64,000 bases of DNA from Mucilaginibacter galii (GCF_014635825.1 NZ_BMDO01000001.1:1104094-1168093); one strand, 5' to 3'; shown: positions 8,442-17,415, counted from the stretch's first letter. A program made the numbers and translations. The notes: a model not told the origin generated them from the letters alone.

Positions 8442-9987
8442 TACCTGCCCTTTCGTTTAAAGGAAGTGTAAAGCTAAAGGTAGATCCCCTTCCTTTTTCG
8501 CTTTCAACCCAAAGGGTGCCTTCATGGTTCTTAATAATTTGATCGCAAATGTATAATCCAATACCCATACCCGGATAATGTTGCTGTATATCGCCAACAC
8601 GATAAAAACGTTCAAAAATTCTTTTTTGATCTTCGATATTGATACCCATGCCATGGTCAATTACCGAAACCTTAAGGTAATTGCTCACCGTAGATAAGTA
8701 AATCAGCACCTCGCGCGATTCGGGCGCATATTTAATGGCATTAGACAAGAGGTTATTTAAAACCTGTATCAGGTGCGATTCGTCTCCCACAAAACTATTG
8801 GTGGCTTTGCCTTTAATAATAATTTGATGGTCTTTATTGGCGGCCTGCATACCCTCCACCGTTTCGTGAACCATTTTATCAAAGTCAAACTGCTCTTTAT
8901 GCAGCTCAATATTACCGGTTTGTATACGCGATACGTCCAGCAGTTCAGAAATGAGGTTATTAAGTCGATCTATATAAACACCGGTTTTTTCTACAACGCC
9001 CTTAAATTTATCGCTCGAGTTTTCGGGCATAAAGCGGCTCATCATTTGTACGTAGCCTTTTACCGTGGTAAGCGGCGTTTTAAGCTCATGGCTGGCTATC
9101 GAAAGAAAATCATCCTTACGTCGTTCAATTTCGCGGCGCTCGGTTATATCCTCAATAGCAATGAGTATACGGTCTTTATATTTACCCTCCAGCTCAATGC
9201 GGTGCGCGTTCAGCAACATCAGTTTCTTGCCAATGTGCGGAAAATCGTGCTCTACCTCAAAGTTCTCTACGGGGTTATTGGTTGGCAATACATCTTCCAG
9301 TAACTGCTTAAGCGGAGGTATATCCCATTGTCCGTTACCTAATTCATACAGCTTCTTACCCTCGGTTTCACCTAACGAAACTTTAAAGGTCTTCAGAAAA
9401 TGCTCATTTACACTGAGTACGCCAAAGTTAGGATCGAGTACAATTAAGCTTTCGCGAACAGTTTGGTAGATACTGGCCAGGTACTCTTCGCTCTCCCTGA
9501 TCACCCTCGTACGCTCTTCAATTTTTTGCTCCATTACCTGTTGGTGATGCAACAGTTCAAGCTCGGCTTTTTTACGGCGGGTAACGTCGTTTTGCACGCC
9601 AATAAAATGGGTTACTTTGCCGTTCTCGTCTATAATGGGCGACATATACAATTCATTCCAGAACAGCTCACCGCTTTTACGGTAATTCCTAATCTCTACC
9701 ACGCAATCCTTGCCGCTTTGTATAGCTTCCCTTAATATCAAACGTTCTTTTTGATTACGATCCTCGCGCTGTAAAAAACGGCAATTATGCCCAATAATTT
9801 CTTTACGGGTGTAACCGCTTAGCTTTTCAAAAGCAGAATTGCAGTAAATGATCGGGTTATCAGGCTGCTGATGATCGGTGATGATGATACCCGTTATACT
9901 CGCATCAAGCGCCTGCCGCAGCAGGTCGAAATCGCGTTGTAAGTTATCGTGCGAAAACGAAAACTCACCATTATCTAATATCTCCAA
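8434..9987 (-). CDS. LOV-domain (blue-light) sensor histidine kinase
   Basis: A 517-residue soluble histidine kinase. The N-terminal PAS domain (about 20-137) carries the photoactive LOV signature GHNCRFLQ with the adduct-forming cysteine at residue 69. It also has NYRKSGELFWNELYMSPI and FIGVQNDVT, placing the flavin-contacting glutamine at Q132. These are hallmarks of FMN-binding LOV domains and not of ordinary PAS domains. A coiled linker (about 138-165) leads to a second PAS (about 168-283), HisKA with H299 in IASHELKTPLTT, and HATPase_c with LSNAIKYAPES, DHGMGI and GMGIGLYI. It overlaps the downstream single-domain regulator by 8 bases. Light sensing is inferred from the conserved cysteine and glutamine. 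Confidence 0.93.
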   Translation of the reverse strand: MEILDNGEFSFSHDNLQRDFDLLRQALDASITGIIITDHQQPDNPIIYCNSAFEKLSGYTRKEIIGHNCRFLQREDRNQKERLILREAIQSGKDCVVEIRNYRKSGELFWNELYMSPIIDENGKVTHFIGVQNDVTRRKKAELELLHHQQVMEQKIEERTRVIRESEEYLASIYQTVRESLIVLDPNFGVLSVNEHFLKTFKVSLGETEGKKLYELGNGQWDIPPLKQLLEDVLPTNNPVENFEVEHDFPHIGKKLMLLNAHRIELEGKYKDRILIAIEDITERREIERRKDDFLSIASHELKTPLTTVKGYVQMMSRFMPENSSDKFKGVVEKTGVYIDRLNNLISELLDVSRIQTGNIELHKEQFDFDKMVHETVEGMQAANKDHQIIIKGKATNSFVGDESHLIQVLNNLLSNAIKYAPESREVLIYLSTVSNYLKVSVIDHGMGINIEDQKRIFERFYRVGDIQQHYPGMGIGLYICDQIIKNHEGTLWVESEKGRGSTFSFTLPLNERAGNE

Positions 9988-10206
9988 AGTATATATCTTC
10001 TAATAAGTTATAAGTAACTGATGGATAATCAATTTAGATGGATATAACCACCGTTTATGATTATTGTTTGCCCACAACAGCATGTACCAACTGTTACTTA
10101 AGTAAACTCAATTTTAGTTAAATGGTTGGCTAAAATATTCTATTTATGTTAAACAGGCAACCCGCCCTATCACGTACTATCAGTACATTTTTACTAATTT
10201 TACCGC

Positions 10207-10524
10207 ATGAGGTTTGTGGTATTATTAGGATGCTTATATGCTTTGCTGTTAGCAGTAAAACCCTGCTGCACCGATGATGCCTGCATAACCCTGTTACCGG
10301 CCAAAAGCGGTCAGCTTTCTAAAACCACTAAAAGCCCCAAGTCATGTTCAGATTGCTCGCCTTTTTTTAGCTGCGGGCAGTGCGTGGGTTTTGTAGTGGC
10401 CAAACCCGTTACCTACAGCCTGGCAATAGTTACCGAACGCCTTGCAAGATCATGCCCCGGGTACCTGGCCCCTCATGTTCATGAAGTTAGCCAGCGTATT
10501 TGGCAGCCGCCGCAGTTAGGTTAA
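10207..10524 (+). CDS. Small Cys-rich exported protein (DUF6660-like)
   Basis: A 105-residue protein with an N-terminal hydrophobic segment (MRFVVLLGCLYALLLAVKPC), followed by CCTDDAC and CSDCSPFFSCGQCVGF, seven or more cysteines in the first 60 residues. It resembles the DUF6660 family, small exported proteins encoded directly upstream of TonB receptors or metal-efflux genes in Bacteroidota. Here a TonB receptor begins 53 bases downstream. The paired cysteines suggest metal binding, but that is inference. A palindrome GTACT-ATC-AGTAC at 10174-10186 upstream could be an operator. Confidence 0.7.
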   Translation: MRFVVLLGCLYALLLAVKPCCTDDACITLLPAKSGQLSKTTKSPKSCSDCSPFFSCGQCVGFVVAKPVTYSLAIVTERLARSCPGYLAPHVHEVSQRIWQPPQLG

Positions 10525-10577
10525 TACTCTCCCCAACTATTTCCATTTAGTATTAACTTAATCTTCTTTTCATTTAA

Positions 10578-12752
10578 ATGAAACACTTCATTGCGCTCGT
10601 TACGGTGCTGCTTTGCACCGTAACGGCTTATGCTCAAAATACCTACCGTGCATTTATTAAAGATGCCAAAACCAATCAGCCGCTTACCGGTGCTACGGCA
10701 ACAGTAACCGGCAGCCGCATGAGCGCCGCTGCCGATACCGGCGGGTTAATCACCCTTACCCCTGTTGCCAACGGCAGGCAAATTATTGAATACCGCTATG
10801 CGGGTTATAAAACCCTTACCGATACCTTGACCTTCCCCCTTTCGCAAACCCAGCCCGCCATTGTTTTGTTAATGCCCGATGAGGAAGAACTGGAAGCTGT
10901 GGTGGTAACAGCCACGCGCAGCAGCCGCACCATTAGCAATATACCAACAAGGGTTGAAGTGATAAGCGGCGAGGAGCTGGACGAGAAGGGCAACATGAAG
11001 CCCGGCGATATACGTATGCTGCTGGCCGAAAGTACCGGCATACAAACACAGCAAACATCGGCCACCAGCGGTAACTCCAGCATACGCATACAGGGTTTGG
11101 ATGGTAAATACACCCAAATCATCCGCGATGGGTTTCCGCTCTATTCAGGCTTTTCGGGCGGATTAGGCCTTTTGCAAGTTGCTCCCCTTGATTTAAAACA
11201 GGTAGAAGTGATCAAAGGCTCATCCTCTACCCTGTATGGCGGCGGGGCTATTGCGGGGCTGGTTAATCTGGTTTCTAAAACACCAACCAACGAGCGCCAG
11301 TTAAACTTTTTACTCAATGGCACATCGGCCGCAGGGTTGGATGCCAGCGCTTTTTACGCCCAAAAGTTTAACAAAATCGGCACTACGGTATATGCGGCCT
11401 ACAACCACGGTTCGCCGTACGACCCTGCCCATATTGACCTAACGGCTATCCCCCGTTACAACCGCTTTACGCTAAACCCTAAGCTGTTCTTTTACTTTAA
11501 CGAGCGCACTACGCTTAACGCAGGCATTAACACCACTGTTGAAAACCGTATTAGCGGCGACCTGCATTACATTAAAGGCTACGGCAATGCGCAACACAGT
11601 TATTTTGAAGAAAACAAAACCGGCCGGTACAGCACCCAGGTTACGCTGAATCATAAATTGACCTACCAGCAGCAGCTTACCTTTAAAAATAGCATCAGTT
11701 ATTACGACCGTACCATTAACTTGCCGGGCTACCGCTTTTCGGGCGCGCAAACGTCTACCTACACCGAGGGCAACTACGCTTACAATGGCACCAAAGCAGA
11801 TTGGGTGGCTGGCTTAAACCTGCTCACCGATCATTTTAATGAAGATGCCAATAGCAGTTTCCCTTTGCGCAGTTATAGCCACAATACCATAGGCGGCTTT
11901 GTACAAAACACCTGGAACGCCACAGAAAAGTTCACCCTCGAAACCGGCTTAAGGGGTGATCATCATAACCGCTACGGCTTTTTTGTGTTGCCGCGGCTAT
12001 CGGGCTTGTATAGGTTCAATTCGCAATGGAGCCTGCGGTTGGGCGGCGGCATGGGCTACAAGGCACCTAACGTGTTTACCGAGGATGCCGAGCGCATTCA
12101 GTTTCGCAATGTGCTGCCTATTAATGTGGCCGGCACCACGGCCGAACGCTCTTACGGTGCTAACCTTGATGTGAATTACCGTACCGCTTTATTTGACGAT
12201 GCCGTAAGTTTAAGCGTTAACCAGCTTTTCTTTTATACCCGCGTTAACAATCCCATCCTGCTCACCGCACTCGGCAACGGCAACCTTCAATACCAGCAGC
12301 CCCGCGCCGATTTGAATACCAAAGGACTGGAAACCAATGTTAAATTGACCTATGCTGATTTTAAGCTTTTTGTGGGTTATACCCTTGCACATGTTACCCA
12401 ACATATAGGCACTGTAATTAGCCCCTACCCGCTGGTGAGCCGCCACCGCTTAAACAATGTACTCATGTACGAAGTAGAAGATAATTGGAAACTGGGTGCC
12501 GAAGCCTACTATTTCAGCAGTCAGCAACTGAACGATGGTACCCGTGGCAAAGCCTACTGGACCGCCGGCTTTATGGCCGAACGCCTGTGGAAACGCTTTT
12601 CAATTTTCATCAATTTTGAAAACCTGACCGATACCCGCCAAACCCGTTTCGATACCATTTACACCGGCAGCCTAACCAACCCCACCTTCCGCGACATTTA
12701 CGCCCCGCTGGACGGCTTCGTGGTGAACGGCGGAATTAAAGTGAAGTTGTAA
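10578..12752 (+). CDS. TonB-dependent outer-membrane receptor
   Basis: A 724-residue TonB-dependent receptor that moves a ligand through the outer membrane using ExbBD-TonB energy. It has a signal peptide (residues 1-19, ending YAQ), a CarboxypepD_reg-like beta-sandwich (about 22-95), a TonB-box-like ELEAVVVTATRSSRTI, a plug domain (about 115-230, with DIRMLLAESTG and VEVIKGSSSTLYGGGAIAGL) and a 22-strand-type barrel ending in an aromatic-poor strand GGIKVKL. It follows the Cys-rich DUF6660-like protein, a pairing that in this phylum is often linked to metal or siderophore uptake. It is not a SusC, because it lacks a SusD partner. The ligand cannot be read from the sequence. Confidence 0.93.
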   Translation: MKHFIALVTVLLCTVTAYAQNTYRAFIKDAKTNQPLTGATATVTGSRMSAAADTGGLITLTPVANGRQIIEYRYAGYKTLTDTLTFPLSQTQPAIVLLMPDEEELEAVVVTATRSSRTISNIPTRVEVISGEELDEKGNMKPGDIRMLLAESTGIQTQQTSATSGNSSIRIQGLDGKYTQIIRDGFPLYSGFSGGLGLLQVAPLDLKQVEVIKGSSSTLYGGGAIAGLVNLVSKTPTNERQLNFLLNGTSAAGLDASAFYAQKFNKIGTTVYAAYNHGSPYDPAHIDLTAIPRYNRFTLNPKLFFYFNERTTLNAGINTTVENRISGDLHYIKGYGNAQHSYFEENKTGRYSTQVTLNHKLTYQQQLTFKNSISYYDRTINLPGYRFSGAQTSTYTEGNYAYNGTKADWVAGLNLLTDHFNEDANSSFPLRSYSHNTIGGFVQNTWNATEKFTLETGLRGDHHNRYGFFVLPRLSGLYRFNSQWSLRLGGGMGYKAPNVFTEDAERIQFRNVLPINVAGTTAERSYGANLDVNYRTALFDDAVSLSVNQLFFYTRVNNPILLTALGNGNLQYQQPRADLNTKGLETNVKLTYADFKLFVGYTLAHVTQHIGTVISPYPLVSRHRLNNVLMYEVEDNWKLGAEAYYFSSQQLNDGTRGKAYWTAGFMAERLWKRFSIFINFENLTDTRQTRFDTIYTGSLTNPTFRDIYAPLDGFVVNGGIKVKL

Positions 12753-12952
12753 AGTGTATATTTCATTAAAAAAATTACCTAAGTTTCGTTAATTAAAGAA
12801 GTTATTGCGACCCTAAACAAAATAGCTACCTTGCCTTTGTAAAGGTTTGTCAAAACGGTTCTTTTTAAAATCAAAAGTCGACGTGGGCGATGTTTACACT
12901 TTGTAGAATTAATATATTAATAGTTTCCAATCAAAATATACAAACTAAAGTT

Positions 12953-13009
12953 ATGCGTAAATTATTTAATCATATAGTGCTATTATGCTTCTTTCATGAT
13001 CACTTATAA
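12953..13009 (+). other. Out-of-frame signal-peptide coding segment
   Basis: ATG at 12953 encodes MRKLFNHIVLLCFF, an obvious signal-peptide start, before running into a stop at 13007-13009. The downstream SEL1-like ORF begins in the +1 frame at 12996 with the end of such a peptide (ITYNFSYAQ). Removing a single T from the TTCTTTC run near 12990 would join them into one continuous secretory leader. Confidence 0.6.
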
Positions 13010-13463
13010 CTTTTCTTACGCTCAAGTTGATTTAGACAAAGGCCTACAAGCATTTGATGCTAAGAATTACAAACAAGCATTTAGTACTTTGAAGCCATAC
13101 GCTGAAAAAGGAAATTGCCTGGCACAATATGTAATTGGATTCTCCTATCAATATGGTCTATCTGTTACAACTAATGATTCTTTAGCAAGACACTGGCTAT
13201 TATTAGCGGCAGAACAAAAACAGACAAATGCGATGGGACCATTAGCTGCCAATTTAATGTCAGCTTCTGACGAGCAACCCGACTATATAATTAAGGCGTA
13301 TATGTGGGCCGTGTTAGCCGCCGAATACTTACCGTCACAAAGAATGGCGAGCACTCGGTATGTGATAAAAGGTTACCTCAAACCAGAGCAATTAGATGCT
13401 GCAAATAAACTAATAGATGAATACAAACTAAAGTGGAAGGATAAACAAAACTGTCCGCAATAG
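12996..13463 (+). CDS. SEL1/TPR-like repeat protein, signal peptide frameshifted
   Basis: A 155-residue helical-repeat protein: LDKGLQAFDAKNYKQAFSTL, then AEKGNCLAQYVIGFSYQYGL with ARHWLLLAAEQ, the alternating small/large pattern of SEL1-like repeats. Such proteins are protein-protein scaffolds, usually secreted in this phylum. As it stands the first residues MITYNFSYAQ look like the tail of a signal peptide whose front half is encoded one frame off at 12953. It is therefore either a recent frameshift, a sequencing error, or a gene using an internal start and staying in the cytoplasm. It is unconnected to its neighbours in strand or spacing. Confidence 0.7.
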   Translation: MITYNFSYAQVDLDKGLQAFDAKNYKQAFSTLKPYAEKGNCLAQYVIGFSYQYGLSVTTNDSLARHWLLLAAEQKQTNAMGPLAANLMSASDEQPDYIIKAYMWAVLAAEYLPSQRMASTRYVIKGYLKPEQLDAANKLIDEYKLKWKDKQNCPQ

Positions 13464-13620
13464 TTGCTCGTAAAATGTTGTAATTCTTATACCGTTAGGT
13501 CATCAGTTTAAAGATTGGTTTAAGAATTAAATAACCAAAAATGCTCCACGCCCCTGCCTCAAATTCAATAAAGATATATGAAGTTTTTTGAAGAAAAGCT
13601 AAGGCCTTATGAAGAAAAAC

Positions 13621-15075
13621 CTACCGACGATGAAGGCTGTTCACCTCCCTGCCAAACATATCTTTTAATACCCGTTTAGCGGCGTAATAGCCGCACATAC
13701 CATGCACCCCGCCACCCGGTGGCGTAGATGATGAGCAGATATACAGCCCCTTGGCCGAAGTACGGTAAGGCGACCAGCGCAGTGCCGGCCGGGTAAACAA
13801 TTGCGACAGGCTGAGCACGCCCCCGTTAATATCACCACCTATGTAGTTAGGATTATAAGCTTCCATTTGCAGGGTATTCATGGTGCTGCGCGCCAGGATA
13901 AGGTCTTTAAAACCGGGTGCAAAGCGCTCTACCTGGTTTTCAATGGCTTGGGTCATGTCTTTGGTTGAACCCTGCGGTACATGGCAATAGGCCCAGGCAG
14001 TGTGTTTACCCTGGGGTGCGCGGCTGTTATCAAACAAGCTTTGCTGAGCCAGCAGCACAAAGGGGCGTTCGGCATGCTGGCCGTTGGCTGCCTGCTGCTC
14101 GCCGGCTGCAATTTCTTCGAGGGTACCGCCCAAATGTACGGTTCCGGCTTGCATGCACGAGGAAGCGGTAAAAGGTATTGGGCCATCCAGCGCCCAATCT
14201 ACCTTAAAAACGCCCATACCGTAGCGATAGCGCTTTAGCTGGTATTGATAGAGCGGCGAAAACCGGTGCCCGGCAATTTGCAGTAACTGCCTGGGAGTAA
14301 CATCAAAAAGCACCGCCCTTGCCAATGGCAGCTGACTCATGTTACTGATGTAAGTATTGGTTTCAATTTGCCCACCTAATGACCTAAAATAGGCTGCCAT
14401 GGAATTGGCAATGGCTTGGGAGCCGCCCCTGGGCAATGGCCAGCCTTTTAAATGTGCCTGCGTTAACAACACCAGTGCTGCCGCAGCCGTAGCGTAATTA
14501 GTTAAGGGTTGTATGGCGTGTGCCGCCATACCTGCCCACAAACCACGCGCTTGTGTGGTTTTAAACAACCTGGCTAAAACAGTGGCGGGCTGCAATCCCT
14601 TTAGCCCAAAGCGGGCCATATCCAATGGATGTTTTGGCCAGCTCAACGGCCCTAAAACGTTGGGGGCAATGCCCGGCCAGCTATTGACCAGGGGTTGTAT
14701 TAATTGTTGGTAAGCTTGTGCATCGGTACCCAGCAGCTGTGCCGTATCGGCTAAAGAGCTTTTTAAGATAGCTGCCGTACCATCATCAAAGGGATGTGCA
14801 GCAGGCACATCAGGAAAAATATAGTCAAGCCCGAATTGCTGAAGCGGCAAAGTTTGCAAGTAAGGGGAGTTTACGGCCAGCGGGTGTATGGCCGAACATA
14901 TATCGTGCTGGTAACCGGGGAGGGTAAGCTCTGCAGTGCGCAAGCCGCCTCCAATTTCCGCTTTACCCTCTAAGAGCAAAACCTGCAAACCATTTTGCTG
15001 CAACATAATGGCTGCCGCCAGGCCATTAGGGCCCGACCCTACCACTACGGCATCGTAATCGGTTTTGCTTTGCAT
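13621..15075 (-). CDS. FAD-dependent oxidoreductase, phytoene-desaturase-like
   Basis: A 484-residue flavoprotein with an N-terminal Rossmann motif for FAD (AVVVGSGPNGLAAAIMLQQ) followed by EGKAEIGGGLRT, the second ADP-contacting strand. The C-terminal FAD-closing motif is GLYICSSSTPPGGGVHGM. The architecture matches the CrtI/phytoene-dehydrogenase superfamily and its PYROXD2-like branch. No crtB or other carotenoid gene is nearby, so substrate and pathway are open. It starts just after the terminator hairpin of the upstream DUF4350-like gene, so it probably has its own promoter in the narrow gap. Confidence 0.85.
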   Translation of the reverse strand: MQSKTDYDAVVVGSGPNGLAAAIMLQQNGLQVLLLEGKAEIGGGLRTAELTLPGYQHDICSAIHPLAVNSPYLQTLPLQQFGLDYIFPDVPAAHPFDDGTAAILKSSLADTAQLLGTDAQAYQQLIQPLVNSWPGIAPNVLGPLSWPKHPLDMARFGLKGLQPATVLARLFKTTQARGLWAGMAAHAIQPLTNYATAAAALVLLTQAHLKGWPLPRGGSQAIANSMAAYFRSLGGQIETNTYISNMSQLPLARAVLFDVTPRQLLQIAGHRFSPLYQYQLKRYRYGMGVFKVDWALDGPIPFTASSCMQAGTVHLGGTLEEIAAGEQQAANGQHAERPFVLLAQQSLFDNSRAPQGKHTAWAYCHVPQGSTKDMTQAIENQVERFAPGFKDLILARSTMNTLQMEAYNPNYIGGDINGGVLSLSQLFTRPALRWSPYRTSAKGLYICSSSTPPGGGVHGMCGYYAAKRVLKDMFGREVNSLHRR

Positions 15076-15090
15076 AAAGTACTATTCATT

Positions 15091-15122
15091 AAAAAGGCTT
15101 TTCTACAGGATGAAAAGCCTTT
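15091..15122 (-). terminator. Rho-independent terminator
   Basis: AAAGGCTTTTC (15093-15103) pairs with GAAAAGCCTTT (15112-15122). On the minus strand the stem is followed by a run of T, so it ends transcription from the gene at 15184-15969, only 15 bases before the next gene's start. Confidence 0.75.
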
Positions 15123-15183
15123 GATAATTATGTTAGTTAGTAGTTGGGTTAACCTATTCCTACCTGGGAGGAAGCAATCATAT

Positions 15184-15969
15184 TTATTTTTTAAGCTGTT
15201 GTTTAAGCCAAACAACCAGGTCGTATGCGGCTTTGTCGTTTTCGTATTCGGCAGGCAGGCGCCCGTTGGTGTATTCGTCATACAACCAGGGGTCGCTAAT
15301 AGCCACAACAGAACCCTTGCCGTGTTTGGAGGTGGCAATAATGGTTGCACCGGCACTATTTTTAAGCATCGGTTTGGCATTCCCGGTAGTACTAATAGAG
15401 CACACATCTTTCATGAATATTCTTTTGGCTGTTTTAAACATGGGGTTACCGGTCACTGTAACGCCACCATCGGCAAAATGAGCATCATCAATCACGTGGT
15501 TTTGCATGTCATCATTGAAATGCATGCCAAAGGCAGCGGCCAACTGGTTAAAATGTGGTAGTTCTACGTTAGCGCTGTCGTTGGCAAACATAACCAGCAC
15601 ACCGCCCTGCTTTACCCAATCAGCAATCTGCATAACATCGGCCGGTTCAATATAATTTGGCGATGGGTTTTCCTTACGGCTATCGGGGTCAACAATAATG
15701 TATACACCGGTACCTTTCAAATTAGCTGCTGTTGGTGCAGCCTCTAAAGATTTAAGGTTGAAACCCTGACTCTTAAACACATCGCCTAAAATGGAATATC
15801 CGGTATTGGCTTTCTCGGTCCACAGGTAATGAAAACGCTCAGGTTCACCTTTGCTGTTCTTGTGGGTTTCGTGGTTAAAGTAATAATCTAAAGTTACCGT
15901 TTGCGCCCTTGCCTTGCAGCCAAGTAAACACAAGGCAGCGGCAATGCCATATTGATAAGCTAATTTCAT
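15184..15969 (-). CDS. Exported DUF4350/GATase1-like protein
   Basis: A 261-residue protein with a signal peptide (MKLAYQYGIAAALCLLGCKARAQ; a Cys lies inside it but is not a good lipobox). The mature domain has GYSILGDVFKSQGFNL, GVYIIVDPDSRKENPSP, IADWVKQGGVLVMFANDS and HGKGSVVAISDPWLYDEYTN, a flavodoxin/GATase1-like alpha-beta pattern as in DUF4350 proteins. These are often found with, or fused to, unsaturated glucuronyl/rhamnogalacturonyl hydrolases in Bacteroidota polysaccharide loci. No such hydrolase is in this window. No catalytic triad is obvious, so a binding role is as likely as an enzymatic one. Confidence 0.72.
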   Translation of the reverse strand: MKLAYQYGIAAALCLLGCKARAQTVTLDYYFNHETHKNSKGEPERFHYLWTEKANTGYSILGDVFKSQGFNLKSLEAAPTAANLKGTGVYIIVDPDSRKENPSPNYIEPADVMQIADWVKQGGVLVMFANDSANVELPHFNQLAAAFGMHFNDDMQNHVIDDAHFADGGVTVTGNPMFKTAKRIFMKDVCSISTTGNAKPMLKNSAGATIIATSKHGKGSVVAISDPWLYDEYTNGRLPAEYENDKAAYDLVVWLKQQLKK

Positions 15970-16044
15970 GTAGTTAGTAAATATAATAAACAGGAAATAC
16001 TAAGCTAACTATTTATATATAATTAACATAGCTTAAGCCGCCGA

Positions 16045-16221
16045 TCAGTCTTCGGAGGGCTGATCGTTGCCGTGATGGATACTGGCCGTTTTTGCATCTT
16101 CCTGCAATTTGCGGGTGCGCTCTTCGGCTTGCTTTACTTCGTCGCGCTCATCTATAGGGGCTTCAGTTTGCAGTTTCTCGGTTTCTTTATCTTCGGTGGT
16201 TTTTACTTTTTCGTTTGGCAT
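16045..16221 (-). CDS. Small charged coiled-coil-like protein
   Basis: A 58-residue ORF from ATG 16221 to TGA 16045. It begins MPNEKVKTTEDKETEKL and ends HHGNDQPSED. Almost every residue is Lys, Glu, Asp, Gln, Arg or Thr, predicting a soluble disordered or helical peptide. It resembles the mini-protein at 163-351 in composition. It stands alone between a DUF4350-like gene and ssb on the same strand. No function can be given. Confidence 0.6.
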   Translation of the reverse strand: MPNEKVKTTEDKETEKLQTEAPIDERDEVKQAEERTRKLQEDAKTASIHHGNDQPSED

Positions 16222-16294
16222 ATTGATATTTTTAGCAAATGTTTACGATAGTAATTTATAACACTCGTGCAGGATGGTGGTTTTAAAAAACCTG

Positions 16295-16669
16295 TTAATC
16301 GGTGTGCTTGTAGGTCATATTTTCGTCGGGAGTAAAATCGCTGTTGCGGCCAAGGATGGTAAAGCTTTCGGCCAGCACCTCTGTTATACTACGTTTTACA
16401 CCTTGCTTGTCTTCAAAAGAACGTGTGCGTAATTTTCCTTCCAAATAAACAAGTTTACCCTTTTTTAGAAATTTATGGGCAGCATCGGCCAGGCTGCGCC
16501 ACATGATAATATTATGCCACTCGGTTTCTTCTACCCGGCTTTCGGCTAAAGTAACCTGCTCGGAGGTGGCTAACGGGAAACTCACCACAGAAACATTGTC
16601 GGCCAATCGTCTTATCTCCGGATCTTTACCCAAATGGCCTATCAAAACTACTTTATTAACTCCCCACAT
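16295..16669 (-). CDS. ssb: Single-stranded DNA-binding protein, tail-less paralogue
   Basis: A 124-residue OB-fold SSB: VNKVVLIGHLGKDPEIR at the start, WHNIIMWRSLADAAHKFLKK in the middle and KGKLVYLEGKLRTRSFEDKQ after it, all standard SSB landmarks. It ends at DENMTYKHTD with no acidic DDDIPF-like tip, the tail that recruits other repair and replication proteins. It is therefore probably an accessory SSB, with the housekeeping copy elsewhere. A -7 box TAGATTTG on the minus strand at 16699-16706 implies a leader of about 20 bases. Confidence 0.93.
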   Translation of the reverse strand: MWGVNKVVLIGHLGKDPEIRRLADNVSVVSFPLATSEQVTLAESRVEETEWHNIIMWRSLADAAHKFLKKGKLVYLEGKLRTRSFEDKQGVKRSITEVLAESFTILGRNSDFTPDENMTYKHTD

Positions 16670-16881
16670 ACTGCGCCCGGTTGATTGTACCTAATTAACA
16701 AATCTACCTTATAAAATTCAGATTAAGGGTTATTTTAATAAATACATTACGTTAAACGAACGACCACTTTAACTTTTATGAAATATCATTTACAATACAC
16801 ACGGGTGAGATAATTATAAATTATTAAAACCAAAGCACTTATTAAGAGTTTTTACTATGAATTAACATATTACAAGACCCT

Positions 16882-17340
16882 ATGGAAACTCCAACAAAAT
16901 CAGCAGAAGTGCTAAATGATTTAATTGAAATTAATAACGATCGCAGTGCAGGTTTTGAACGCGCACTGAAAGATTTAGGTGATAATGATCATGACCTGAA
17001 ATCAATATTTGAAGATTATAGCGCACAAAGCCGCAAGTTTGCACAAGAGCTAACCGCTATTGTAGCAAGCCAAGGTGCCGATACTGAAACAGGCAACAGC
17101 GCAAGCGGTACTATTCACCGTGCATGGATCGAGGTAAAAGCTTTATTTAGCGGCCACGACCGTAAAGCAGTCTTACAAGAATGCGAACGCGGCGAAGATG
17201 CTATTAAGAAAGCTTACAGAGAAGCATTATCTCCGGAAAGCAATTTAGCTTCGGAAGCTATACAAACCGTATCTACCCAGGCCGAAGCCATTAACCAGGC
17301 ACACGACCGTATTAAAGCACTACGCGATAGCCAAGCGTAA
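16882..17340 (+). CDS. PA2169/DUF2383-type four-helix protein
   Basis: A 152-residue helical protein with no signal peptide. KSAEVLNDLIEINNDRSAGF at the start and a later helix ECERGEDAIKKAYREAL match the PA2169 family (DUF2383), ferritin-like four-helix bundles encoded among general stress genes. In this family Glu/His residues are less conserved than in true ferritins, and the activity is unknown. A terminator hairpin follows 26 bases after the stop. Confidence 0.87.
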   Translation: METPTKSAEVLNDLIEINNDRSAGFERALKDLGDNDHDLKSIFEDYSAQSRKFAQELTAIVASQGADTETGNSASGTIHRAWIEVKALFSGHDRKAVLQECERGEDAIKKAYREALSPESNLASEAIQTVSTQAEAINQAHDRIKALRDSQA

Positions 17341-17365
17341 TTGCCTTAATAAACACAATTAACTG

Positions 17366-17395
17366 AGGCCGCCTTAACGGGCGGCCTTCATTTTT
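17366..17395 (+). terminator. Rho-independent terminator
   Basis: AGGCCGCC (17366-17373) and GGCGGCCT (17380-17387) form a perfect 8-bp GC-rich stem, followed by TCATTTTT. It ends the PA2169-like gene. Confidence 0.8.
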
Positions 17396-17415
17396 CACAG
17401 TAAACTTTACTCATT

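Noticed and set aside
13578..13679. A 34-codon plus-strand ORF overlapping the end of the CrtI-like gene
   Set aside because: It overlaps a strongly supported gene antisense and has no signal or motif.
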